Origin: Gordionus sp. m RMFG-2023
Taxonomy: Eukaryota > Nematomorpha > Gordioida > Chordodea > Parachordodidae
NCBI RefSeq assembly: GCF_954871325.1
Contig: NC_088776.1
Coordinates: 22,926,508 to 22,990,507, forward strand
Length of the DNA stretch: 64,000 bases
Direction of reading: 5' to 3'
Part shown: in pieces, positions 12,701 through 24,059 of the stretch
Numbering within the stretch: position 1 is the stretch's first letter
Layout of the letters: each line of letters begins with the position of its first letter
Program-made: the position numbers and the translations under genes
The notes under the pieces: model-generated
The model's database searches: none
What the model saw: only the letters and a program-made list of their open reading frames with translations
What the model was told of the DNA's origin: nothing

Positions 12701-14171
12701 AAAATTTTTTATAAGAAATAAAATTTTGAGATAAATTCAAAAGATATTTTACATGACAGAATTTTTTTTATTAATTATATAATCATTTATATATAAATTA
12801 AATTTTATAGCAAAGTTTTAACTCTCTTTTATAATTTGAGAAAGTTTTATGAGTATCTACTTTGTCTAGATATTATTTTAATCAATGATTAGTCAATTTA
12901 GAGCTAGCGGGGCTTGCTAAGCCTTCGTTAATTATGGTAGTTAACATGAAAAATTTTTAAATCTAGATTTCATTGCGGTGTATGATTGATATTTAGGATT
13001 TATGGTAAGAGATCATAATTCCTTAAGCTCCTTATTTTTATATGTCCAAAATGTTTATTTTTAATTTCAATTTTTATATATAATTAACTTCAATTTAAAA
13101 GTATTTTATGATATTTTGAAAAATAAAATAATAAAATAATTCTATACATATCATTATTAATAAATAAAAATGCATTTCAATTTATTATAGCCTATAATAA
13201 TGGTTTAGGAAGTCTCCTGCAGTGATTTGCCTAACCCCGCTATTGGGGAATGTTGGGAAGAATTTCAACTTTATAAAAAAATTTTTTTTTTAAATATGAT
13301 TATATTTTTAAAAATATTTATAGGGCACCTTTATAGGGTATAGTTATAGGTATTGATTCATGTATTGTCCTTTATAATATCTAAAAAAAACACAGGAGTT
13401 ATATAGCTGATTTTGCAAAATCGATTCTACTAGCCCCAGTCTCATCTACATAAATTATTCTTAACATTACATAAATTATGAATATTATATTACCTAATTT
13501 AGTCATTCACCAATTATTTATATTTTGATATAATATATTGCATATTTTTATTTATTACTTAATTCACATCGGCTTATTCACCAATCTCATTTTAAAAATG
13601 ACGAAAAGTGTTGAAATATACAATTTCTAGTCTAATTCAAACTTAATGTATAATTTCTAATTAAATGGCTCCAATATCCGCATAAAAAATTCCTAATTAC
13701 ATAGGATATAAAAAATTATATAAAGATTACGAGAACAATTGAGCTCATCTGAGAAATCGCCGCAGGAGTCAACACCATCACAAAGATGATCACTACTTAT
13801 GCATCGCGCATTTTGACACAAGAATTGACCCGAATCTTTACAAAAGATTTGTTGAAATTTATTTTTTCTGCCCGTTTGCATGTGTTTAAAATTTTTCCAA
13901 GTTGAATGACGTCTAGTTTGCCTCTTGATTATGCCATAAAAAGGGATATTCATATAACAAAACGGTGATTTTTTGGGCTGACATATTATGTTAGATCTAG
14001 ATATATCAATAACCTTTGAATCATTCATTTGAGAATAAAATGTCCAAAATTGATAGAATTGTATTAATAATTTAATTAACCTAATCTTAGTCATACATTC
14101 ATCGAAAACGTTTTGAGTTGTATAAAAATGAAAAATTGAATCCAAGTATGACACGAGTTTGATTATTTCCT
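7132..14171 (-). CDS. CUB/LDLa single-pass membrane receptor (Culd-like), 3' part of gene
   Basis: Three exons read right to left: 14171-13731, 11474-10213 and 9792-7132. Borders are GT..AG and the phases agree: exon one ends in phase 1, exon two starts with two bases and ends in phase 0, exon three starts in phase 0. Order of domains: complete LDLa; a CUB-like region ([21 protein letters not shown]); a [13 protein letters not shown] / [10 protein letters not shown] segment; a long extracellular region with further CUB-like pieces; an incomplete LDLa; one membrane helix; a short basic cytoplasmic tail. The arrangement and the CEWPDC-SPGYPG segment resemble arthropod Culd proteins, which act at the cell surface in receptor trafficking; that assignment is inference from memory. 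The start codon, signal peptide and any further 5' exons were not identified, so the roughly 1450 codons seen are a minimum. A possible polyadenylation signal on this strand lies at 6985-6990. Confidence 0.75.
10213..11474 (-). CDS. Culd-like receptor, exon with CUB-like region and CEWPDC segment
   Basis: 1262 nt, 420 complete codons after the split codon. A CUB-like part includes [16 protein letters not shown] (the usual C-x-D-x-L-x-I strand) and SRLCGQ, separated by a long low-complexity, Asn/Ser-rich insert. The end holds [16 protein letters not shown], then [19 protein letters not shown]. The donor follows GGACATTTACAG. An alternative is read-through to a stop about 33 nt further, which would truncate the protein; I prefer splicing because the next exon keeps the frame. 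Confidence 0.7.
11476..13730 (-). other. intron of the receptor gene with repeat debris
   Basis: About 2.2 kb of AT-rich intron. It contains a GGCCCG-type repeat fragment at roughly 11625-11970 (related to the MITEs at 6265 and 24060), a G-run near 12006, and a possible inverted-end element at about 12572-13245. No extra exon was recognised. Confidence 0.6.
12572..13245. mobile_element. possible inverted-end element
   Basis: GGGATTAGGTAAACCCAGG near 12578 is matched, in inverted orientation, by GATTTGCCTAACCCCGC near 13225. The segment between is AT-rich and non-coding. I could not fix exact ends or a target duplication. Confidence 0.3.
13731..14171 (-). CDS. Culd-like receptor, exon with complete LDLa domain
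   Basis: The C-terminal part carries six cysteines in the LDL-receptor class A pattern, C-x7-C-x4-C-x6-C-x5-C-x8-C, with the calcium-binding acidic set ([16 protein letters not shown]). The part before it is rich in aromatic residues and has no recognisable domain. The donor is C|GTAATC. The exon start is placed at an AG acceptor (ATAAATAAAG) and is less certain than the end. Confidence 0.72.
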
Positions 14172-15511
14172 CTTTATTTATTACAAAATAAACAAAGAAA
14201 TTATTAAAAAGCTTTTATGTCAAAAGAATTTAAGGGCCACTTAAGAAAAATGTTTATCATTAAAAGGGGAAATTTAGAGTATAATCAATTGCAAATAATA
14301 TAATTTGATTCAAAGATTTCCTTACTAAATGAATATACCAATTTGTATAAATACTAAATTTTCTTAAAAAGTTATTTTTAAAAAACCAATATTTTAGTCC
14401 AGAATTATTATTAGAAAGAAAAAAAAGACTTCTTTTTATAATGTAACATTAATTAAGAATTTCTATTAAAATTCTATTGATAATATGAAGTAAAGATACA
14501 AAATAAAAAATTTGTTTAAAAAGTATATCAGTTGAACAAATCACATAAATAATAATAATATTATTATTAGTTACAAATTTTAACGATCTCAACTTTCAGA
14601 TTAAATATAATTATGAATTTTGAAGGGAAAACTCGGAGACTTTTCAAATAATTTATTTTATATTAAAAATAATCAATTCTATGATAATGATAAGAATATC
14701 ATATAAATTGTAAAATAAATAAAACATTAATAATATACAGAGAATTGTTTTACAGAGAATCATTTTGTAGAGAATAATTTTATATTGGAGGATTTTATAG
14801 AGATTGATTTTATAGAAAATTAAGTATTATTTAAGAAATAAATTATTTGGAATAAATTCCTTTATTTCAATTATAAATGTTTTATAGAATAAACATTTTT
14901 GAAAATGTCCACAAAAGGTTTAAGTATTCTTTAGAAACAAATTATTTGAAATAAATCTTAAGTCTCAAATATGACGATTTACCATTTAATGCAATTTTTA
15001 TTGGACAATAAATCAAATATAATATAGATCTATAAAAATAAATTAAGTTTTAAAGGGTATATTTTAGATTTTCAAAACTAAAAATTTTTGTTAGAATATT
15101 ACCTTTTATATGCCGTCTCATCCCCCATTTTATACACTGATTTCCTTAAATCTAGAAAAGCTACTCAATAAAAAGCTATAGTTTGTAGAAAACGTTTTTT
15201 ATTGATTAGATATTAAGATAAAATTACTTATTCTGAGATTTTGCCATAATTTAATTTAATCTGGATTATCTACTCAATAAGAGACTTATATTTTTTTTTT
15301 TATATTACAATGTAGAATATTGTGTTTTTATATAGATTTGATATGAAATATCAATTAAATTTAGAAAAAGGAAACATTAAAGTAGCCTAAGAAAAACTTC
15401 TAAAAAATAATGTACACCATCAATTGAAAAGCAATAAGATTTTAAAATAAATAATTATTAATTTAAGTAATAATCTTACTAACTTAACTCTTCTATTGTG
15501 TAAATTCTTGA
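14172..15511. other. AT-rich stretch, no feature recognised
   Basis: No exon, element end or family match was recognised. There are short local duplications of TTTTATAGAGAAT-like words at 14740-14820. If the receptor gene has further 5' exons they may be here or beyond, but I could not see them. Confidence 0.45.
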
Positions 15512-15515
15512 TTAA

Positions 15516-16081
15516 CCCTTCAATACTCTGGTAGGGTATATGAAACCCCAGGCATGCTAGAAAATTACATAAAAACAGTTAAATATTATGATCTTCAGTA
15601 GCTTCATCAAATATATCTTAGAATCTATATTCCAAATTTCATATATTTCGATTGAGTAGTTTTTAAGATATAAATATTTTGTGACTGATTGGGGTTTGTG
15701 AGACCCCACTAGAGTAAATTTTTATATTCTATATTTTTTTTATATTTGAATGTATTTGTGTAATTTTTCTTTATATAGAAGAATAAAGATCCATATTATG
15801 AATTATCATGATTATATGATAGATTAGTTATTTTTTTAATTTTAAATTAGCTTTTTTTAAAAAAATTTGGCACAAATTACAATTATCCTCATCATCTTTA
15901 ATCTAGGCTTAAGGAATAAAAAATATTTAAATATTTTATCAAGCTTAAGGTTAGATCTATCTTATATTCAAATATCAAATGAAAATAATGAATATTACTG
16001 GAGATATATACATTTGAAATTGGGGTCTATTAAACCCCACCCGAGTACTAGCGTCATTTTTTTCACTGGAGTATTGAAGGG
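15516..16081. mobile_element. piggyBac-type MITE with TTAA target duplication
   Basis: Near-perfect inverted ends CCCTTCAATACTC at both sides, flanked by TTAA at 15512-15515 and 16082-16085, the target duplication typical of piggyBac elements. The interior has repeated GGGGTTT/AGACCCC blocks and no transposase. The open frame spanning 15867-16085 is an accident of the element sequence. Confidence 0.85.
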
Positions 16082-16479
16082 TTAATATGCCAAATATTAA
16101 CAAATTTTTTGGAATCAAATAAAATTAAATCTAAGTTATTCAATAAACCAAAAATATATAATTTTTATTAATAATAAATGCATATAAACATTGTATACAA
16201 TATAAGAATGCAAAATTAATATAATATTAATTTAATATAATGTTAAATTAAATAAGATAAGATAAGGCCAAAAGGTAATCTAACATGGTCCATGAATAGT
16301 AATCTACGACAATTCTATGCACTCTTTGGGCTCTTTCCCGTTATTGTTTTTTTTTTGAGAACGGAGCCAAGCCAATAGTCTCAAAGAATATTGCTCCAAC
16401 TAATAGCAAATAGGAGTATCTTAATTTTTAAGCGCTAAAAATTTAATAAGATTTTTTTAAATATAATATATTTCATATT

Positions 16480-17400
16480 TGATAAATTTCCAAACAATTA
16501 GATGATGGGAACTTATGTGGGAAGAAAACTTCGGCGCCAACCTTTTACTGCATTGTTGGTATTTGGAGCTCGCTTCAGGGAATCGTATCAATTTCATAAG
16601 GAAATGCTAAACTGAGGATCTCCTTTCCATCGCTATCACTTTACCTCTCCATGTTTCCTCAAAGTTTGATAGAATTCAGAACGAACCAACACCACGAATT
16701 CATGAATTATATCATCCCACTGGTTTGCAAATTCAAAGTCAATTATTATAGACAGGATAAAGATGAATTTCAAAATATTTAATTTTTTTTAAAAATATTT
16801 AAATAATCTTGATGGAAACGCGATGCCATAAGGATATAAAAGGCAGGAATAATCGTGTCGTATTTCATCCCATGGATGGTTTGGATTTGTTGGATGAGTG
16901 GAGGGTATGTTTTCAAGGTGCCAACTGCGTACCATTTGTCGCGCGTTGATAGGATAGTGTATATTTTATAATGTCGAAAATATTAGGCATCGATGATCAT
17001 AGTAACTACCATCTTATAATAAGAATTGTTCCGTTATTATATTTGATATTCATTAGGGATTATTAGGTTAATTAAACTAAATGAGCAGTAGGCGCCCTTC
17101 TTATTATGCCTCTTTTTCTTCGAATTGTTCTTCTGATTAAAGAACAACTTGGCATCCTCTCCATAGGCCGTGGATATATTGGTTGCTATATCGGCTATTA
17201 TATTATGGATAGTTTGCGAGGTAGATGCCTTTTCTTTTATTCAATTTCTTTCTTTACTTATTTCAATATCCGCTATATCTGGAACATGGTTGTGCATTTG
17301 ATTATAAAATATGATAACTCCAGATTTTGGCATCCATTGCACTCAGTGGAATCGAACACAACGCCTATAACTAATATCGTTAATATGCTTCTCTTTTTGA
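16480..17400 (-). pseudogene. MULE transposase remnant with FLYWCH-like N-terminus
   Basis: Read on the minus strand. Near 17300 there is a decayed FLYWCH-type zinc-binding segment with MHNHVPDIADIEI (the HxH end of the finger). Next come IKEKASTSQTIHNIIADI and KKKRHNKKG. Near 16560 there is APNTNNAVKGWRRSF, which resembles the conserved RTNNxxEGWH block at the end of MULE transposases. Frameshifts and stops separate the pieces. Inverted ends were not found, so the full element limits are unknown. Confidence 0.55.
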
Positions 17401-17409
17401 AAGAGAATT

Positions 17410-18060
17410 GAACCATAAATTAATAATTGATTATTTGACTGCTTAAAATAATATTATAAGTTTTTTTAAAAAAATTTGGATTGCAAAATTAAATAAATAT
17501 TTTTCTTATAATCCCTATATATAAAATAAATAGTAAGAAAACAGAGTACAGATAAAGAGTATTGCTCTATTTTTAAATATTTTTTTAACTTTTCGAACAC
17601 TTCGTGAAAAAAAGCGGTTGAAAAGCCGTTGAAAAATCTATAAAATTTAAATAATTTTAACTTTAAATTTAAAAAAAAATCAAAAACTATTATTTCTGTT
17701 AATCTTTAATTTACTAATAAATAATATTTTCTCATTTCTCAAAATGGGATTCTAGAATAGGCAGTTTATAATGTGAATTAGATATATTATGCAGGCAATA
17801 GAAAATATAATTAAAATAAATGACTGAATTGGGTAATTATAAACTGAATTTATTTAATATTTATACTTATTATTCACTTAAAAAGCAATCGAAAATATGT
17901 GTGAAATTTTTTTATTAAAAGTTTGAAATATACATATTTAATTTGAATAAATTCCGATTTAAAAACGTATACAATTTACAATAAAAGGATAAGCTATATA
18001 AAAATGTAAAAATCTATATTATTTATTTTAAAAAAAGGTAATAAAATACTGTAATGTAAT
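17410..18060. other. AT-rich stretch, no feature recognised
   Basis: Very AT-rich with short A and T runs. I see no coding or repeat signal. Confidence 0.5.
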
Positions 18061-20089
18061 TTTAAAAAAAGAGAAAGAAATGAGGATGTGCATCTAGATT
18101 ATGGCACCATGGATTGATATACTAAGCAACCTACAAATTTCCATTGAGTCGTTGGCGTAAATAAAAACTTTCCTGAGGGTCACCCAAAATTAAGCGCATC
18201 TTTTGGCAGAGTGCCTTGTAAAATTCCAATTCTCTAGGTCCAAAAGCGCCGATTGTGTCAAAGACAATCGGGGTTAGAGTAATATTGGGAATGGTAATGT
18301 ATTTATTGATATTTCTAATTTCCGCTCTAACTAAGGAATTAGAGCAAAAGTATGGTGCAAAGCGATCAAGGCATGTATAATCCCAGGATAGCGGGATTCC
18401 TTTGCTCCATGGGATAAGAGTCATTCCGTCAGGCCTGATATTGTCACCGATTGAGACCTACAGGTTCCAAAGTTGATGGAATATTAGCTGAACGGAGAGT
18501 TCTATCAATAATTGAATTTATTGCTTGGTGGCGTCGATAGCGGCCTTTAGAGAAACGGCAGTGAAGAGGATGATGGCCTAGACTGCCGATAGGGAGCTGA
18601 CATTGTTTGCAAGATGAGGGTGTGACTATATCACAGCCTAAACGAAGACCTATTCCTATCCGAACTTCTTCGTTGGAAAGAAGCAAACCAAGGTTGAAGT
18701 TAGGGATAGCCTCAAGCCATTCATATCCGTGTTGAAATGTTGAAATGATGATGAAGAGTTACTACTTTGATTTAATAGGGGGGGGGATCAATACTTTGAT
18801 TGGGGGATCAATACTTTGATTTATTGAGAAGGGGATATCGGGTTAAAGATCAAGGAAATGTCCTTCAAAGCAGCGTTCGAGTAAAGGTACTCAACGGAAT
18901 GCTGGATTAAAGGTAAGTCCCAATCTTGTTGTCTGGAGGATAAAGGAAGTTCGACTTCCTTAGGTCTAGTGCCAATCCCAGATGGAGATCTGTAATGGTG
19001 GTTAAAATATTAGTAATTATTTGACTTTTGGTGAATGATGAGAGAAAAGCTGCAATACTCAGTCAGGCCGGGGATGAAAGCCTCTACCCCTAAATTTACA
19101 TGGAAGAGCGGCTTGCATCTAAAAAATGGGCGAGAATTTATTAAGTATTGATTCAAGGGAGATTTAACTTTAAGTTCTAAATCTAAAAGCATGTCTGGGA
19201 ATTGGAAATGAGGAGCAGAACGATAGGCATGCAATATTTTTGGAATATAAAGGAAATTCTTTAGGAGAATAAATGAATGATGAGATGGTATAAATCCTAA
19301 GATTTTTGAAGTTGGTCAAATTTAATCAGGAAGTCTTCGGTAAATTTGGATATTATTGCTTTGCCTCGCTTTGCCTCCAATAGGTGAGCCTAATGAGTAA
19401 AGTTTGATTTCTCAATTCTAGAAAAGTTATCAGGAATGAGATAAAAATTGTTGGGCATATAAAATATAAAATTCGCATTTTTTATGATTGAGGGAAAGCC
19501 CAGTAATGGGAGTTAGATCAGAAATGATAGATAAAATTTTAATTAATTCATCATATGGTCCTGAAACTGTACTATCATCTAAATACCATATGTTTAAAAT
19601 GACATTGCATTTGTTGTTGATGTTATGATGATGAGAATATCCTAGAAGATAGCTGCCCAAGGGGCCCCCTCGTTTTATTCCTTGACAGGATCGTCTTTTC
19701 ATGAAATTTCAAAAAAGACACGTGACCATAGCTAGCTGATATATGCTTTGAATATTCTGGGAATGTGTTACAGAAAGAAGGAATGAAATGTTCTCTCTTA
19801 AGGGAGTTGAATGCATTGTTAAAATCTAATTTAAAAAAAATGTTGTTTGATTGGTGCAGATGGCGTGTGATGTGTGAAGCAGCTTCATACACTGCAGGAA
19901 TACTAAAACCTAATTGACGAGGAAGTAAAATATTTGAAAGTTTTGTCTTTAATTGCCAACAAATGATTTTGGATATGATTTTTTAGAAGATGAACGCAAT
20001 AGCAATAGGGCGAATGCCTTCATACTTTTTGGATAGCGCATTGAGTCGAGCACCAAAAATTATTGGTAGAATGTAGTGTTGTTAAACGG

Positions 20090-20700
20090 CTCGATTTGAG
20101 CCGATTTTAAAAACGGCTAACTCAATATTTTAGCCAGAAAAATATTTCGCAAGATTGAAGATTTAGGTCATAGATAGCATAAAGGTTTATACATAATGAG
20201 AAAAAAAGGCGTGATAATTCTAGATTTTTTCATACTTTAAGAGTTTTAAAAGTGGGATGTAGAACTTTTTATTTTTCGCTTGGAAGACTTTTTTTTAATT
20301 TTTACTTTTACATATAATTTTTAATTTTTACTTTTATTTTGATTATGTTTTCACTTTATATTTAAGTATTTAATAAAGATTTAGTATCATAATTTAGTTC
20401 TAACTTTTCTTTATTTGACAACGTTTCTAATCTCTTAATCTTAAATTCTACAAACTTTGACAGTTTTTAATTATTTTTTAATCCTAACAGTTAATAACAC
20501 TGAATTTTCGGATATTTTTCAAAAGCACAAGATTTTATGATGGAGAGAAATCTAATTTTATCATTGAAAAAAAAATTAGTTAAACAACTTCATGGGCCGG
20601 GTATGGGTCTAATATCATATTTTCTAGCGGGCCTGGATGTTAAAAAAATTTTCTTAATGGGCTTGGGCTGGGTTTTGGTCTAAAATTATTAAATTTAGGT
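20090..20700. repeat. unassigned insert within LINE copy 1
   Basis: This segment separates two recognisable parts of the LINE. It starts near GTTGTTAAACGGCTCG, carries GGCTAA/AGCCGATTTT words also seen at 55.25-55.43 kb, and ends in a GGGCCGGGTATGGGTC-type repeat block. I could not determine clear ends or a target duplication. Confidence 0.45.
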
Positions 20701-20779
20701 TATTTAAAACAGTTGCTATGTTATTAAGCAAAACAATAAGATCAAGTAATTTTTTGACTGTCAAAAAGCGAGCACCACG

Positions 20780-22902
20780 CAGGGTTGGGCAAATTTTCAG
20801 AAAATTGTATTCGGATACAGATACAGATACTTTATAAAATTTTGTATTTAAGATACAAGATACTAGATACTTTAGAAAAGTTTCAATAAGATATAAGATA
20901 CAAGATACTTGTTTTTTTTTAAAAAAAGTATCTAAGATACAAGATACTTTTAAAAAACTTTAAATAGTCAAAATCAAAATGTATAAAGCTTTATTTTCTT
21001 ATCTATAATATAAATTTATAAAAAAATATTTAAAATAAATTGTAGAAAATAACAAATTTATTATAAAAGATAATGCGATATTCCATTTAATAATTATATA
21101 ATTAGTAAATAATAATAAATCAGCATCATAAATCAGCATTATTTTTTAATATTATTAATTTTTCGTTCAATCTTTAGACGATTTGGTTTATTATCCATAT
21201 TAGCAAAGCTAAATAATCTTTCAACGGGGGCTGAGGATGGTAATATTGTGTTATATTTAATAAATATTTCTTTTATATATTTATAACTATTTAACATATT
21301 TATACTCCGCCTGTCATCTTTCATATAATTTAGGACCTCTATTTCAATATCATTTATTGAATTATTAGAATTGGATGTGGTACTTTTAAGGCAAAAGTAA
21401 TCATCATCTTCATCAATTGAAGATTTTGTTGAAGTATTAATTTCAATGTTATTTTTAAAAACAATTAAAACTTCATGTAATAACAAATCCTGAAGGTATT
21501 TTTTTTCTTTTTCACCATCAATCCAACGATTTTTAAAATAGGGATGAGAAATAGTTGCCAAAAATGCACTTTTAAAATTGTTATCAAAATCATATATATT
21601 TTTAAATCTTTTATTCAAATAATTTTCTATGGCAACAGCTAATGGTTTGCAAAATTGTAGATTGGTTTGAATTAAATTTGTAATTTTTTTTAACGACATT
21701 TAAAATTGGAGCTGATTCTTCATAATAGCAGTTGATTTCACTCTGTATTTTGTCAATCGCTATAGCCAATGGGGCCATTATATTGCAATATTCTTCTAAA
21801 TATTGAATTTCAATATCTCTTAATTTAGGAAATTCTAATTTTTGACATAATTTAGGAAGTTCGCCTTTAAATTTTAATAAACTATGAAGACTATCATACA
21901 AACTATTCCATCTAGTGCAACAAGGTGTAACTAATTGTTTTCCTAAAACTGCTTTGATAAGTTCTGCAGTTTTAGGCCTATTATTTGCATTCCATAGCTT
22001 AGTACATTTAGTTATTGCAGGATGATGAATTTTAGAAATGTTAGGATAATAGCTCTCTCGACATCTGTTGTGGCAATTAGACTTATCGTATGGCCCAAAC
22101 AACGAATGTGTTGAGGCAATGTTATTGAGGCTTCTTTAGACCCTTAAATAAACAAAAAAAATTTTTTATTTGAATAAAATTTTTTTACTAAATTTACAAT
22201 ATCATAATAAATTTTAAAGAAGTATTAAATAATACTTTCAATGATTTCGAATTCTATACATTCATCATCATTGATGTCAAAGTCATTCTCTACAGCTTCC
22301 ACAGAATATCCAAACTCCTTGAAAGCTTTCTTAAAGTTAGAGCCGTTATCTGTAACAGTTGCTATAATTTTTTCTTCAATACCAAAGTCACGATGAATTT
22401 CTTTATTATGATCATCTTGAACTACTTCAAAAAATTTGCCATTAAGTATGTTTAGTTTTTAAATTTATTGTTATAATTTTCGGTTGAAGAATCATCTGAA
22501 GACGAAGATAAACATATTATTCTATTTTCTTCTTCTATATTAAAATAGACAGATATAAAACGATTCAAATATGGTAGTTCTAATTGTTAGCAAATTTCTA
22601 TATGACATTGGACGTCATATATCAAAAATTATCTTAAAATATCTAAATTTTGATTAAATTTTTCATTTAAATCTTAAAACAATATCATTTTAAATTTTAA
22701 TACTATTTAAATTAACCAATATAAATTTTTTTTAAAGTATCTGTATCTTTTTGAATACAAAGTGGGTTAAGATACAAAAACTTTTAAATAATATGTATCT
22801 TAGATACTGGATACAAGATACTTTCCAAAATTTTAAAAAAGATACAGATACAAAAGTATCTTGTATCTTAGATACAAATATCCGCGATACTGCCCAACCC
22901 TG
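20780..22902 (-). mobile_element. hAT element, family B, inserted in LINE copy 1
   Basis: Inverted ends CAGGGTTGGGCAAATTTT and GATACTGCCCAACCCTG, with an 8-bp target duplication GCACCACG / GCATCACG (20772-20779 and 22903-22910; one difference). The subterminal regions carry many AGATACAAGATACT words on both sides, typical of transposase-binding repeats. It interrupts the Pro-Arg/Gly-Ala codons of the LINE motif IPRGAR, so it is younger than that LINE copy. The transposase remnant on the minus strand is described separately. Confidence 0.88.
21139..22480 (-). pseudogene. hAT transposase remnant of family B
   Basis: N-terminal to C-terminal (right to left): EKIIATVTDNGSNFKKAF near 22380 (RNase H-like core, TDNxSN block); TLPQHIRCLGHT near 22090; ITKCTKLWNANNRP, LVTPCCTRWNSLYDS near 21930; then a long helical region; and SSAPVERLFSFANM near 21220, the hAT dimerisation block. 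At least one frameshift lies near 22040, another near 21700, and stops break the 22140-22250 part. It is not expected to make active enzyme. Confidence 0.8.
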
Positions 22903-23250
22903 GCATCACGAGGTATTCTTGAGATTGTAGGCATGAATGGATTCGTCATGATGTTCTGGATCCAAAGGGGTTGAGAAACATTAGTGGGTAAATGTTTATT
23001 ATCATCAAGGTCATTATTGCTTATTGGGTCGTTATTACTTAAGGTTGGCAGAACAGGATTAGAGAATAAGGCTGGGAAGCTAGAAGGTGGTAAAGATGGA
23101 TTAAGGAAGAGAAATCCAAATGCAGGACATCTTGAAGATCTGGGACCATGAAATAAAAGTTTACCTGATTTAGTAAGGAATGATAATTTGCCACAAGAGG
23201 GGCATGAAACATAATTAGAATATGTTTTACCAGGATAATACTTTATAAAT

Positions 23251-24059
23251 AAAATTTTTATCTTTAATTATGTATGTAGACTTATAATCCTATAATGATA
23301 ATAATAATTATCAGCTGATTTTAAATTCATAGTTAAACGCTCCTAAAATGATAATATACATTATCAACTGATTTTGAATTTATAGCTATACAAAGGCAAA
23401 TACCTTTATCAAAATATGAAAGTATTAATGTGGCTTTAGAAGAAATTTTTGTTACTTATCTATATTTAACAAGTGCTTTAAATAAAATGTACTTAAATTA
23501 AAAATTTAATATTTGCGTTCCATGAGATGAAATTATTTACATTCATTCACCCCATATTATGTGGGGTCCGGAAAAAATAGGCTTTACTTCTAAAAAGGCC
23601 AGATTTTTGTCGAGGATGATTGTAAAATGTTTTCACTTTTATCAAAATTTTTATTTATTTCCATAAAAAAAATCTCAATCAAATATAAAATTTTTTATCT
23701 TTCCATTTATTTTTAGTTTTTTTTCTTCTAAACAACAGGGAATTAGATTTGTCCATATTTTCTAGGTTTTCTATTTTTAAATTTCCCAATACGATAATAT
23801 CATTTATGTATAAACGAAAATAAAACGCTCAAATTGATGTTAATGTATAGTATTAACCACGATTTTCCTATCTTAGGTGAGTTTTTCCGCTATAAATTTT
23901 ATTAGGTCTTTAGACCCACTTAATGTAGACCTTTGACTATGTCCTTCACTTTTTTATATATAAAATGTTGTTTTCTAAAAAATTTGAATTGTAGTCGTTA
24001 CTTTTAAAAATTACTAACTATTACTTTTTTTCTAAATTTTTATTTATAGTGGTATATTG
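23251..24059. other. AT-rich stretch with part of a MITE
   Basis: No gene was recognised. Imperfectly repeated words (AATGATAATA..ATTATCA.CTGATTTT) occur at 23.29-23.38 kb. From about 23875 onwards it is the left part of a CATAGGC-family MITE. Confidence 0.5.

Larger units (their letters stand above)
18060..23250 (-). mobile_element. LINE with restriction-like endonuclease, copy 1 (longest, interrupted)
   Basis: Read from 23250 leftwards. First an N-terminal zinc-binding segment CPSCGKLSFLTKSGKLLFHG; then SRIPRGAR where the hAT element 20780-22902 is inserted. Then ARLNALSKKYEGIRPIAIA and LLPRQLGFSIPA (early RT motifs), KLDFNNAFNSLKREHF, RGGPLGS, WYLDDST (RT catalytic block), and RLGCDIVTPSSCKQC with GHHPLHC (zinc knuckle). 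Last, the endonuclease part with SWDYTCLDRF and INKYITIPN, ending QESFYLRQRLNGNL near 18131. Several frameshifts and stops break it. A second insert of about 600 bp lies at 20090-20700. The same family occurs at 34310, 54230 and 57296. Confidence 0.82.

Noticed and set aside
15867-16085. 72-codon open frame on plus
   Set aside because: It ends inside the inverted end of the piggyBac-type MITE and so is an accident of that element.
17106-17411. 101-codon open frame resembling a small membrane protein
   Set aside because: The hydrophobic translation is the shadow of a decayed MULE transposase on the opposite strand.
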